NCBI GenBank assembly: GCA_946403855.1
Contig: CAMJBH010000012.1
Location: forward strand, 1 to 64,000
DNA length: 64,000 nt
DNA from: an uncultured Bacteroidales bacterium
Lineage (GTDB): Bacteria; Bacteroidota; Bacteroidia; Bacteroidales; UBA932
Direction of reading: 5' to 3'
Position numbers and translations under genes: made by a program. This document shows positions 17,401 to 24,562 of this stretch, piece after piece. The first letter of the stretch is position 1. Every line of letters starts with the position of its first letter. The notes under the pieces are model-generated. The model ran no database searches. It saw only the letters and a program-made list of their open reading frames with translations, and was not told where the DNA came from.

Positions 17401-18025
17401 CGGCACGGCCAAAACCGCCGACGGCGCAGAGCAGATCGATGCAACCGATATGTTCCTGCTGGGCAACGTCATGCCTCACTCCACCGGCGGTATCAACAAT
17501 ACCATACGTTTCAAGCGCTTGACCTTCAACGTGTATTTCGATTATGCACTCGGTCACAGCATCTACAACTACATGAAGACGCGTATGCTCCAGAATACTC
17601 TCGGAAACTGTAACTCCAACTTGGATGTGAACCTCATCTCCGGGTGCTGGCGCAGGCCGGGCGATACAAACGCCCAGTGGGCACGCTTCTTCCCCAACGA
17701 CGCAGACTTCGGTAACCGCAACTACTCCAGGGCTTCCAGCTTCAATGTGGAGAGTGCAAGCTACCTGTGCCTGCGTGACGCCTCCATCTACTACGACCTT
17801 CCCGAAAAATGGGCCAAGGCCTTGGCCATGAAGAAGGTTACGATTGGCGTGACCGGCAATACGCTCTGGTACTTTACCAAGCTCAGCGGCGCCATCAGCC
17901 CCGAAACCGGTATCAGCACCGATTCCGATTCCAACATGTACAGCTCCGTGCAGATGGGTAGCGCGTCATCCAACATTATGCCTGCCGCACGCAAGGTGTT
18001 GTTCAACCTTAAATTAACATTCTAG
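14447..18025 (+). CDS. SusC/RagA-family TonB-linked outer-membrane receptor with STN domain
   Basis: This 1192-residue protein has a signal peptide (cleavage near AQAQS, residue 28), a secretin/TonB N-terminal STN signalling domain (about 35-105), a CarboxypepD_reg domain (about 118-200, SGRVVDSNGDPLPG), the VVVVGYGTQ segment, a plug (about 205-320) and a 22-strand-type barrel. It forms the outer-membrane pore that works with SusD, and the STN domain ties it to the FecR/ECF pair upstream. The downstream genes (SusD, BACON lipoprotein, GDPD) suggest the cargo is a phosphodiester-containing compound rather than a plain glycan; this is inference. Confidence 0.95.
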   Translation: MRKKVLLTICFFAVFGFLAGSTLTAQAQSRLYDVDMSMSGATVSSFTAALTGQTGVLFSYETDLASKSLGDISIKQKQASLESILTKAFSGKGISWKVVNRTVVLTAEQQSSDKASVVSGRVVDSNGDPLPGTGVMIKGTTKGTTTDADGRFSLPVGGNQSLEFSFIGYTTQTVPVAGRSVLNVTLSDDQNILDDVVVVGYGTQSRKTLSTAIAKVDGDKLLDAPVSTVGDALKGKVTGLRIASNNNLPGESPRFLIRGGSSINRSNDPLFLVDGVERGIDDLNPNDIESIEVLKDAASSAIYGSRASNGVILVTTRKGNSFKQPQVVFDSQVGFTSPARTWKLANATEFLTIVRPAALQGPNAPLVLNGANGAGIGNTESTSTYSTRYLVDGESIPAGYLSMADPVDPSKTIIYTDHNWQNEWYHPSFYHKHYVGVNGGNKDVKYAASVGYLGDDGMVAMSAYKNFTMHGNTSFNVTKWLTASTTFDFSNATKNPMTNDYFTVLGRGIMMSPTHIGKYPDGTFATGGTNKNQQTAEFYETFYDRETQRHKFMGSMNLKAKITDWLTGTVQYALYDNSYRGSYYTKGEVNGSSNFVSTNRSTSETRTQTQRENFQAYLTADKLLGKHRLSGTVGYDWSKWHYWYLNAGNSGSLSDKVPILGSGGSNTAGTMSMSNQDYETALISYFGRIGYNYADRYILSATFRADGSSLFLGDNKWGYFPSVSAAWVISEENFFAPAKDKMNMLKLRASLGQTGNNDIARTDPLGAYSASTYNIYNVLLPSKMVNTGLKWETTTQFDLGLDMGFLNDRIRVVADYYNKVTNDLIYGITLPDTGQIGSVNANVGSVRFWGAELELHTVNIERRDFSWETDFTWSFSRNEVLSLPDEYKYQLKDMDGNLLYNADGSPAYGWRIGGYTTASGYRFGGTAVGEPLGRIWGYKVAGILQTDEEAAAAYFDTQSHGYRRSDGQSIQGRKDAGDFEWLNRYGTAKTADGAEQIDATDMFLLGNVMPHSTGGINNTIRFKRLTFNVYFDYALGHSIYNYMKTRMLQNTLGNCNSNLDVNLISGCWRRPGDTNAQWARFFPNDADFGNRNYSRASSFNVESASYLCLRDASIYYDLPEKWAKALAMKKVTIGVTGNTLWYFTKLSGAISPETGISTDSDSNMYSSVQMGSASSNIMPAARKVLFNLKLTF

Positions 18026-18037
18026 GAGGATATGGAT

Positions 18038-19543
18038 ATGAAGAATATTATTAAATCATTCTGCCTTCTTGTTGTCTGTACGGCTGCTTTCAGCTCCTGC
18101 CACAAGGATCTTGACATTCCTTACGACAACGCTCTGTCCGTGAGCAATATGTGGCAAGATGCCTCCGACCTTGAACAGTCCGTTCCGGGTATCTACAAGC
18201 GCCTCCAAAGCTATTTCTCCGGCAGTGAGTGCAATGTGTTCTATTTCGGCGAACTCAGGGTCGGCGACTATATGTGGGGACCTTCACTTGAGAGCCGTGC
18301 GGTTGACAATTTCAAGATTGCCTGCCGTCACAATACAATGAACTCTTCCAACACAATAGGCTGGTCCGGCCTGTTCTCGGCCATCGACCAGGCCAATGCA
18401 GTCATCGAGCACGGACCCGAGTGCAATGCTCCTAAGGACCGTCTCGACTGGGCACTGGCTCAGGCCTATTTCGCACGTGCATACTGCTATTTCCATGCGG
18501 CCCGCGTATGGGGAGAGGTTCCCGTGAACCTCAAACCGGTAGAATCTACCACCCAGCCCGAGTGCTACCCGGAGCAGCAGAGTGTCGAAAACGTGTACAA
18601 GCAGGTAGAGACCGACCTTGAGCTCTGCGGCGCCCTTGCCGACAAACTTGGCAGCGAGAAATATTTTGCTACCAAGGATGCATATAATACCCTTAAGGCC
18701 GACTATGCACTTTGGATGTATGCGACCAGGGGCGGCGACAGCAAGTACCTCGACATGGCCCAGGAAGCCTTGGATGCTATAGGCATTTCTTCTTCCAGGC
18801 TTCTCGGCGACTACGCAAAGGTGTTCGACCGTACCAACAAGAAGAACAACGAGATAATTTTCTCGCTCGCTCTCAGTGCTTCCGACACCGGCGGCTACCA
18901 GATTTTCTTCTGCCACCCTTCGAATGCTATCGCCAGCGCTTACAGGAACAAGCCCGTGCCTATTTCTTCTACTCAGTGGTGGAGCTACTCCCAGAATTTC
19001 GTGGACATCCTCAAGGCCAGCGAGAAGAAGGGCGACACCCGTGTCAAGACCAATCTTGGCTACGGCCCTTATTCTTCCGCTGCCGACAAGCACGAGATAA
19101 CCTGGTGCAACAAGCTTGTTGGCGACCTGTCCAAGAGCCCTGTGGTCCAGGACAACGACCTCATCTACTATCGCTACGGCTATGTGGTGATGCTGGATGC
19201 CGAGCTCAAGTACTACAAGAAAGACTACGCCGGCGCCAACAAGAGCCTCAATCTCATTGCCAAGCGTGCCTACGGCAAGGATAATTACTACACCAGCCTG
19301 GCCCCTTCGGATGTGCTGAACAACATTGTCAACGAGTACTTCCTCGAGTTCCCTGCAGAGGGTATGATATGGTGGGCTCTGATCCGCACCGGCAAGATCT
19401 GGGACATGGAACCTAATTCCGAGATTCCCGGACAGACTTTCCGCAGCATGCAGGCCAAGAACCCCAACATTCTCCTCTGGCCAATCGCTCAGGGCTCCCT
19501 TAACAGGAATTCTGCACTTCACCAGATTGAAGGATGGTCTTAA
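18038..19543 (+). CDS. SusD/RagB-family surface lipoprotein
   Basis: This 501-residue partner of the SusC protein has a lipobox FSSC (Cys near residue 21), then the SusD N-terminal pattern (LDIPYDNALS, Q-x-VPGIYKRLQ) and TPR-like helices (for example LAQAYFARAYCYFHAARVWG). It should act as the lid and substrate binder on the cell surface. ATG 18038 is preferred over ATG 18032 because the AGGAGG at 18024-18029 is 8 nt from the former and only 2 nt from the latter; this is one of the few strong Shine-Dalgarno sites in the window. Confidence 0.94.
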   Translation: MKNIIKSFCLLVVCTAAFSSCHKDLDIPYDNALSVSNMWQDASDLEQSVPGIYKRLQSYFSGSECNVFYFGELRVGDYMWGPSLESRAVDNFKIACRHNTMNSSNTIGWSGLFSAIDQANAVIEHGPECNAPKDRLDWALAQAYFARAYCYFHAARVWGEVPVNLKPVESTTQPECYPEQQSVENVYKQVETDLELCGALADKLGSEKYFATKDAYNTLKADYALWMYATRGGDSKYLDMAQEALDAIGISSSRLLGDYAKVFDRTNKKNNEIIFSLALSASDTGGYQIFFCHPSNAIASAYRNKPVPISSTQWWSYSQNFVDILKASEKKGDTRVKTNLGYGPYSSAADKHEITWCNKLVGDLSKSPVVQDNDLIYYRYGYVVMLDAELKYYKKDYAGANKSLNLIAKRAYGKDNYYTSLAPSDVLNNIVNEYFLEFPAEGMIWWALIRTGKIWDMEPNSEIPGQTFRSMQAKNPNILLWPIAQGSLNRNSALHQIEGWS

Positions 19544-19563
19544 ACTCAAAAAGATATAGAGAT

Positions 19564-19995
19564 ATGAAAAAGATATTTGCAATAGCTCTGGCGGCCGTTC
19601 TTTGTCTCGGATTGTTCTCCTGCACCAAGGACGGAAGCTTTCCGGACGGAGCCGATCTGACTTCTCTCCGGATTTCGCTCACACCTGATCCCGGTACCAT
19701 CCCTGTGACCGGGGCAGAGTTCGAAGCTGCAGTTGTGGTTCACCAAGGTCCTAATCTTGATGTGCCCTGGCAAGTTAGCGTTGACGGAGATCCTTCTTGG
19801 GTTACAGTTAGCAAGATCCGCTACAAATCTCAGTTCACCGGAACCTACAGCGGCGACGACGTGGAAGTAGAAAAAGACGGTATCGCTTGCGCGGTGCTTC
19901 CCAATTCCACCGGCAAAAAACGCTCCGCCAATATCCGCTTTACTGTTGCGGACGGACGTTCTATAATACGTACAATCAATCAAGCAGCCAAGTGA
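19564..19995 (+). CDS. BACON-domain lipoprotein
   Basis: This 143-residue lipoprotein has a signal ending LFSC (Cys near residue 20), followed by a single beta-sandwich domain with PWQVSVDGDPSWVTVS and a terminal TVADGRSIIRTINQAAK, which fits the BACON family found in Bacteroidetes surface loci. BACON domains are thought to bind carbohydrate or mucin or to act as spacers. ATG 19564 begins the signal peptide; the frame is open farther upstream without support. Its stop overlaps the start of the GDPD gene (TGATG), so the two are translationally coupled. Confidence 0.85.
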   Translation: MKKIFAIALAAVLCLGLFSCTKDGSFPDGADLTSLRISLTPDPGTIPVTGAEFEAAVVVHQGPNLDVPWQVSVDGDPSWVTVSKIRYKSQFTGTYSGDDVEVEKDGIACAVLPNSTGKKRSANIRFTVADGRSIIRTINQAAK

Positions 19996-20921
19996 TGAAG
20001 GTATTCAAATTACTTGCATTGTCTGCCGCGGCTCTGCTGACGCTTTACTCCTGCGAGAAACATGAAATCCCGCAGCCCAAGCCGGCACCGACTCCCGAGA
20101 AGGAGACGGATGAGCCCAAAGAGTTTTCTTCGGAGCCTGCACCCTGCGACAACAGGGTTGTGGCGCACCGGGGCGGCTCCAGGGAAAGCGGTGCCCCTGA
20201 TAACTCACGTGCATCTCTTAAGTACACAATGTCCCTCAAGTGCTATGCAATGGAGTGCGACATCTACTGGACCAAGGACAACAATGTGATTATCGGGCAT
20301 GCAGAGAATACGTATTATATCAACGGACTTAAGCCTTGGGAGCATACCTTGCAGGAAATACGCAAGGCCGGCGTGCTAAAAAACGGCGAGACTATACCGA
20401 CCTTGGAAGATTTCCTTGAAATTGTGCAGGTCGAAGGCAATTGTACCAAGCTTTGCCTGGACATCAAGAACCTCGACGGCTCTCTGACCGCTTATCCTAT
20501 AAAGGCGGTGCAGCGCTCCTGCGAGATAATCAAAGAGCGCAAGGCCGAAAAGTTCTGTGAGTTCATCTGTACCGGCAACGAAACCGTAGCCGCCGCTGCA
20601 GCCAACTGCATGGTGGTCTATGGCATACCTGTGGGCTGGATGGCCAACAAGAATCCCGCCGGCCACAAGGCCAAGGGCTTCAAATGGGCCAATCTTTCGG
20701 CCAAAAGCTACATGACTCCCTATGGTGACGGAGAACGTACCATAGACGAGTTCAAGAATGCAGGAATGCAGATCAGTGTGTTCAACATAGACCAGAAGTC
20801 GGGCGACGGCAATGCCGTATTCTCCGATGAGGCGGTTAACTACTATATTAGCCGCTACGCAGACCTGAGGTTCATATGTACCAATTATCCCAAGTGGATG
20901 CTATCGAAACTGAATAAATAA
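19995..20921 (+). CDS. Glycerophosphodiester phosphodiesterase lipoprotein
   Basis: This 308-residue lipoprotein (LYSC, Cys20) has a Pro/Glu-rich linker (about 21-50) and then a GDPD TIM-barrel domain. Catalytic and metal residues are visible: H58-R59-G60, E87-x-D89 and H102. GDPDs cleave glycerophosphodiesters to sn-glycerol 3-phosphate and an alcohol. Two usual Glu positions read Asp here (PDN for PEN near residue 69, LDIK for LEIK), which may shift substrate or metal preference. It is coupled to the BACON gene and sits in the SusCD unit; a GlpT-like transporter lies 2 kb downstream. It should act at the cell surface or in the periplasm. Confidence 0.9.
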   Translation: MKVFKLLALSAAALLTLYSCEKHEIPQPKPAPTPEKETDEPKEFSSEPAPCDNRVVAHRGGSRESGAPDNSRASLKYTMSLKCYAMECDIYWTKDNNVIIGHAENTYYINGLKPWEHTLQEIRKAGVLKNGETIPTLEDFLEIVQVEGNCTKLCLDIKNLDGSLTAYPIKAVQRSCEIIKERKAEKFCEFICTGNETVAAAAANCMVVYGIPVGWMANKNPAGHKAKGFKWANLSAKSYMTPYGDGERTIDEFKNAGMQISVFNIDQKSGDGNAVFSDEAVNYYISRYADLRFICTNYPKWMLSKLNK

Positions 20922-20928
20922 TAATACC

Positions 20929-22881
20929 ATGAAAATCAAAAGCTTTCTTTGTTCTGCCCTGGCCCTTGCCGCTCTTGTGGCATGCCAAGAGAAACAGACA
21001 ATCCTGACCGTATCCCAGGTAAGCCTGGATCCGCTCATCGTGAAAGTGTCCGCCGACGGCGAGACCAAGACGGCCCAAGTAGCCGCCAACTGCGAATGGG
21101 AACTCACCGGTCCCTCATGGGCGACCGTCGTCCCTGCCTCCGGTAATGGCGATACCTCTATCACCATCATCGTAGAAGCGAATACCGGCAAAGAGCGTGA
21201 CGGAGAAGTCACCGTCACTGCCAAGGATGCCAAGAGCACGGCCAAACTCCTTCTTTATCAGGCAGGTAAAGTGGATGAGAATCCCAATCCCGGCCCTGAT
21301 CCCGGCCCCAATCCCGGCACAGGTACTTCCATCAAGACCGCCGAGCAGCTTGCGGCTTTCTTGAGTGAGGCTTCGACCCTTGCCGCCGACGAAGAATGGA
21401 CGATCGACGCGGATATCGACTGCGGTGGCGCCAAGATTTCCCCTGTGGCCAGCTTCTCAGCTTCACTTGACGGAAAGAACCACAAGATCTACAACTTCAT
21501 CGTAGAGTCCGCCGACTCCAAGGCAGGTGTTGTGATTACCAACACCGGAACCATCAAGAACATTATCTTCGGTTCCTCCGACGGTACCAAGTATGACGGC
21601 AAGAGCTCGATCGGCTTCGTTGAGGGCAAGACAGGCGAGTACGCCGGCCTCATAGGCGAGAATGCCGGTACTCTCGAGAACGTCACCAACTTCGCGACAA
21701 TCAACTACAATGCTACTTCCGAGAAGCCCGGTGACTACATCGGCGCGGGCGGTATTGCCGGCCTTGCTTCCGGAGCAGCCAATTTCGTAAATTGTACCAA
21801 CTACGCATCCATCAACGCTTCCGGTGCAATAACCCAGGAAGTGGGTATAGGCGGTATCCTCGGATATACCCAGTCCAGCGATGTGAAACTCACCTCCTGC
21901 GTGAACGCTGCCAACCTTACGATCACCATGCCTGTGGCCAAGGTGATTATGATCGGCGGTATCGCCGGCCGCACCAACGGAAAGATTCTGTTCGACAAGT
22001 GCGAGAACAAGGGTGACATTGCCTACGAACAGGCTGAAAAGCCTTCGACCTGGATGGCTATCGGAGGTATCGGCGGCGTGTTCTACAACGGCGCCACTCT
22101 GACGGGCTGCAAGAACAGCGGCAGCATTTCATCCAACCTGCAGCAGGTTACCCGTGCCGGCGGTATCCTCGGAACCCTTAACAGGGGCGGTACCATCGAG
22201 AAGTGCGAGAACAGCGGTGACGTGTCCATTATCCAGGCTGAGGCCAATGCCAACTGGCAGGCAGCCGGCGGTATTGTCGGTTCCCAGGAGAGGGAAGATG
22301 TCGCTCCCGCAAAGGTTATCGGCAACACCAACACAGGTAAGGTTACTGTCGACCTTGCAGGCAACACAACAGCCCACCAGAACAGGATTGCAGCCGGCGG
22401 TATCTTCGGTCTCGGTACTTTGGTCACCGAGGTGTCCGGAAATATCAACAAAGGCGCTGTGAGCGTGGACAACAAGGGCACAGCCGATTCATGGGCCGGC
22501 GGTATTGTCGGTGCAATGGTTTCCACCGCAGCCGATTATCCTACCGCCCTTTCCAATAACGTGAACCAGGGTGCTGTTTCCGCCAAGACCGCAGACGATG
22601 CAGCCAGCATCGCGGGCGGCGTTATCGGCAACAACGGATACTATCCCGGCAAGACCGACAACACCAAGATTACCCTTACCGGCGACAAGAACACCGGCGC
22701 CGTTACCTGCGGCAATGCCGGCAAGGTCGGCTCCATAGCAGGCTACAATCTCGGAACCCTTACCAACTGCGTGGCAGGCGGTTCCGTCAACGGCACCGCT
22801 CTTACCGAGGCCAACTTTGCCACCATGATCCAGGGCAGCGCAAGCTCAGGTAAGGCCAACGGAACCACTCTCGCAAAGTAG
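20929..22881 (+). CDS. BACON plus GLUG-repeat surface lipoprotein
   Basis: This 650-residue protein starts with a lipoprotein signal (LVAC, Cys near residue 19), followed by a BACON domain (about 25-110), a Pro-Gly-Asn-Asp linker (about 112-130) and GLUG-type beta-helix repeats to the C-terminus (recurrent GGI(A/L/V)G and C-x-N-x-G). No enzyme motif is seen, so it may bind the substrate or a surface carrying it. The segment beginning IKTAEQLAAFLSEA is closely similar in layout to IKNADDLQAFLAEA in the giant lipoprotein at 1592, so both carry the same module. It is the last gene before a terminator. Confidence 0.82.
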   Translation: MKIKSFLCSALALAALVACQEKQTILTVSQVSLDPLIVKVSADGETKTAQVAANCEWELTGPSWATVVPASGNGDTSITIIVEANTGKERDGEVTVTAKDAKSTAKLLLYQAGKVDENPNPGPDPGPNPGTGTSIKTAEQLAAFLSEASTLAADEEWTIDADIDCGGAKISPVASFSASLDGKNHKIYNFIVESADSKAGVVITNTGTIKNIIFGSSDGTKYDGKSSIGFVEGKTGEYAGLIGENAGTLENVTNFATINYNATSEKPGDYIGAGGIAGLASGAANFVNCTNYASINASGAITQEVGIGGILGYTQSSDVKLTSCVNAANLTITMPVAKVIMIGGIAGRTNGKILFDKCENKGDIAYEQAEKPSTWMAIGGIGGVFYNGATLTGCKNSGSISSNLQQVTRAGGILGTLNRGGTIEKCENSGDVSIIQAEANANWQAAGGIVGSQEREDVAPAKVIGNTNTGKVTVDLAGNTTAHQNRIAAGGIFGLGTLVTEVSGNINKGAVSVDNKGTADSWAGGIVGAMVSTAADYPTALSNNVNQGAVSAKTADDAASIAGGVIGNNGYYPGKTDNTKITLTGDKNTGAVTCGNAGKVGSIAGYNLGTLTNCVAGGSVNGTALTEANFATMIQGSASSGKANGTTLAK

Positions 22882-22895
22882 ATTTGTTCTTTTTT

Positions 22896-22927
22896 AAAAG
22901 GCGCGGCTACATTGTCGCGCCTTTTTT
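22896..22927 (+). terminator. Intrinsic terminator closing the SusCD-GDPD unit
   Basis: A 10-bp stem (22896-22905 with 22916-22925), a 10-nt loop and a six-T run. It makes the transporter gene downstream a separate transcription unit unless read-through occurs. A TATATTTA box follows at about 22929-22936 as its likely promoter. Confidence 0.85.
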
Positions 22928-22957
22928 GTATATTTACAAATCCAAAGAAATAACACT

Positions 22958-24295
22958 ATGGCAGAGGTAAAGAAAACAAAGCACAGTTTCAAGTATTGGC
23001 AGTGGAGAGTTATCATTTGTTCGATGATAGGCTATGCGATGTTCTATTTCGTTCGCAAGAACTTCTCCTTCGCTATTCCAATGCTTCAGGAAGTCTATCC
23101 CGACATTACCAAGGCACAATTCGGCGCCATTATTTCCGCCGGCGGTATCATTTACGGCATTTCCAAATTGATCAACGGCGTAATAGGCGACCGTACCAAT
23201 GCCCGCTGGCACCTTGTGCTCGGCCTTGGCGTGTGCGTGGCTGTTAACTTCCTGTTCGGCTGGACAGACAAACTCACGACGTGGATTACAGGCGCCACAG
23301 GCGGCCCCGACTTCATAGGCGGATTTGTGACCATAATGTCGGTACTGTACATCATAAACCAGATATTCCAGGGCTGCGGTTTCGCACCGTGCAACCACTT
23401 GATGGTGAGCTGGGTACCTCCTCACGAACTGGCCACCAAGATGAGCATCTGGAACACCTCCCACAGTGTAGGAGCCTTCGTGGCTTCCATCATCTGCGGA
23501 TACATGACCAGCTGGCAGTTGTGCTTCTGGGTACCCGCCACCATTTCTCTTTTCGGAGTTTTCTTCATCATAGCATCGCTCCGCGATACCCCCAAGTCGG
23601 TAGGTCTTCCTGAACTGCCCAAGGTGGAAGGAGAACTGGACGAGAGCAAGGGCAAAGACAATAAAGAGTGGCGCAAGTTCTTGATGAAGAAGGTGTTCCT
23701 TAACCCTGTCATCTGGATCCTGGCACTCACCGACCTGTTTGTCTATGTGGTTCGTTTCGCCATTCTCGACTGGGGCCCTTCGATGCTTCAGGACATGGGT
23801 CTGAGCCAGGCTCTTTCCGGCTGGACAGTTGCGATTTTCGAGGTCGCAGGCTGCCTTGGAATGATATTCGCCGGCTATGTCTCCGACAAACTCTTCAAGA
23901 GCCGCAGCCAGAGGGTATGTGCCATAGAGATGGTTCTGGTGGCGCTCTGCCTCGTGGCTCTGCATTACATACAGGATATGCACTCACCTGTGCTGTTCCT
24001 TGTCGTGCTGGCGCTTGCCGGTTTCTTCCTCTACGGGCCGCAGGCTCTTCTGGGTGTCGTAGCGTCCAATGAAGTGTCCAAGAAAGCCGCCTCTTCTGCA
24101 GTTGGAATCATAGGTTTCATGAGCTACCTCAGCACGCTCATCACCGGATATCCTCTTGGCAAGTTTGCCGACACCTATGGCTGGCACCCTATTTTCATCC
24201 TCATGGCTGTCGTTGCCGTGATTGGATTCCTGCTTATAGTTACTCTGTGGAACCTTAAAGACCGTTCCCGCAACCTGGCTCAGGAGGAAGCGTAA
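22958..24295 (+). CDS. Organophosphate:phosphate antiporter, GlpT/UhpT-like
   Basis: This 445-residue, 12-helix member of the major facilitator superfamily (OPA family) exchanges phosphate for glycerol 3-phosphate or a hexose phosphate across the inner membrane. Phosphate-binding Arg residues equivalent to GlpT R45 and R269 are present in FVRKNFSFA and YVVRFAILDWGPS, and the SIWNTSHSVG segment carries the conserved His. Sequence alone does not separate GlpT from UhpT. The GDPD-containing unit just upstream argues for glycerol 3-phosphate. It is followed after 3 bases by HPr, so it shares an operon with the general PTS proteins. Confidence 0.9.
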   Translation: MAEVKKTKHSFKYWQWRVIICSMIGYAMFYFVRKNFSFAIPMLQEVYPDITKAQFGAIISAGGIIYGISKLINGVIGDRTNARWHLVLGLGVCVAVNFLFGWTDKLTTWITGATGGPDFIGGFVTIMSVLYIINQIFQGCGFAPCNHLMVSWVPPHELATKMSIWNTSHSVGAFVASIICGYMTSWQLCFWVPATISLFGVFFIIASLRDTPKSVGLPELPKVEGELDESKGKDNKEWRKFLMKKVFLNPVIWILALTDLFVYVVRFAILDWGPSMLQDMGLSQALSGWTVAIFEVAGCLGMIFAGYVSDKLFKSRSQRVCAIEMVLVALCLVALHYIQDMHSPVLFLVVLALAGFFLYGPQALLGVVASNEVSKKAASSAVGIIGFMSYLSTLITGYPLGKFADTYGWHPIFILMAVVAVIGFLLIVTLWNLKDRSRNLAQEEA

Positions 24296-24298
24296 GTT

Positions 24299-24562
24299 AT
24301 GATCAGTGAAAAGCTTATCTTGACTGCTCCGGACGGACTGCACGCCCGTCCTGCAGGAGAACTGGTGAAGCTGGTTAAAAGTCTTGCGGGCTCTGCTGTG
24401 AGCATCTCGTCCGGCGGCCGCAAGGTCAACGCAGCGTCTATGCTGTCCTTGCTGTCGCTCGGCCTCAAGTGCGGCAGCGAACTCGAAGTGTCCGTGGACG
24501 GTGGTGACGAAACCGCCGCCATGGAAGCGGTAACAGCATTCATAAAATCTATCAAAGAATAA
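24299..24562 (+). CDS. ptsH: Phosphocarrier protein HPr
   Basis: This 87-residue HPr has the active-site motif GLHARPAG with His15, which accepts phosphate from Enzyme I. Ser48 in the AASMLSLLSLG segment aligns with the regulatory Ser46 of Firmicutes HPr, but no HPr kinase is in the window. It lies between the GlpT-like gene and Enzyme I, and its stop TAA overlaps the next ATG by one base. It is a true PTS component rather than an NPr-only regulator, since EI and a sugar EII are close by. Confidence 0.94.
   Translation: MISEKLILTAPDGLHARPAGELVKLVKSLAGSAVSISSGGRKVNAASMLSLLSLGLKCGSELEVSVDGGDETAAMEAVTAFIKSIKE

Noticed and set aside
18284..19582. 432-residue open frame on the minus strand
   Set aside because: It is antisense to the SusD gene and has no family features.
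19887..19994. Upstream extension of the GDPD frame
   Set aside because: It would overlap the BACON gene by more than 100 bases; the signal peptide begins at ATG 19995.
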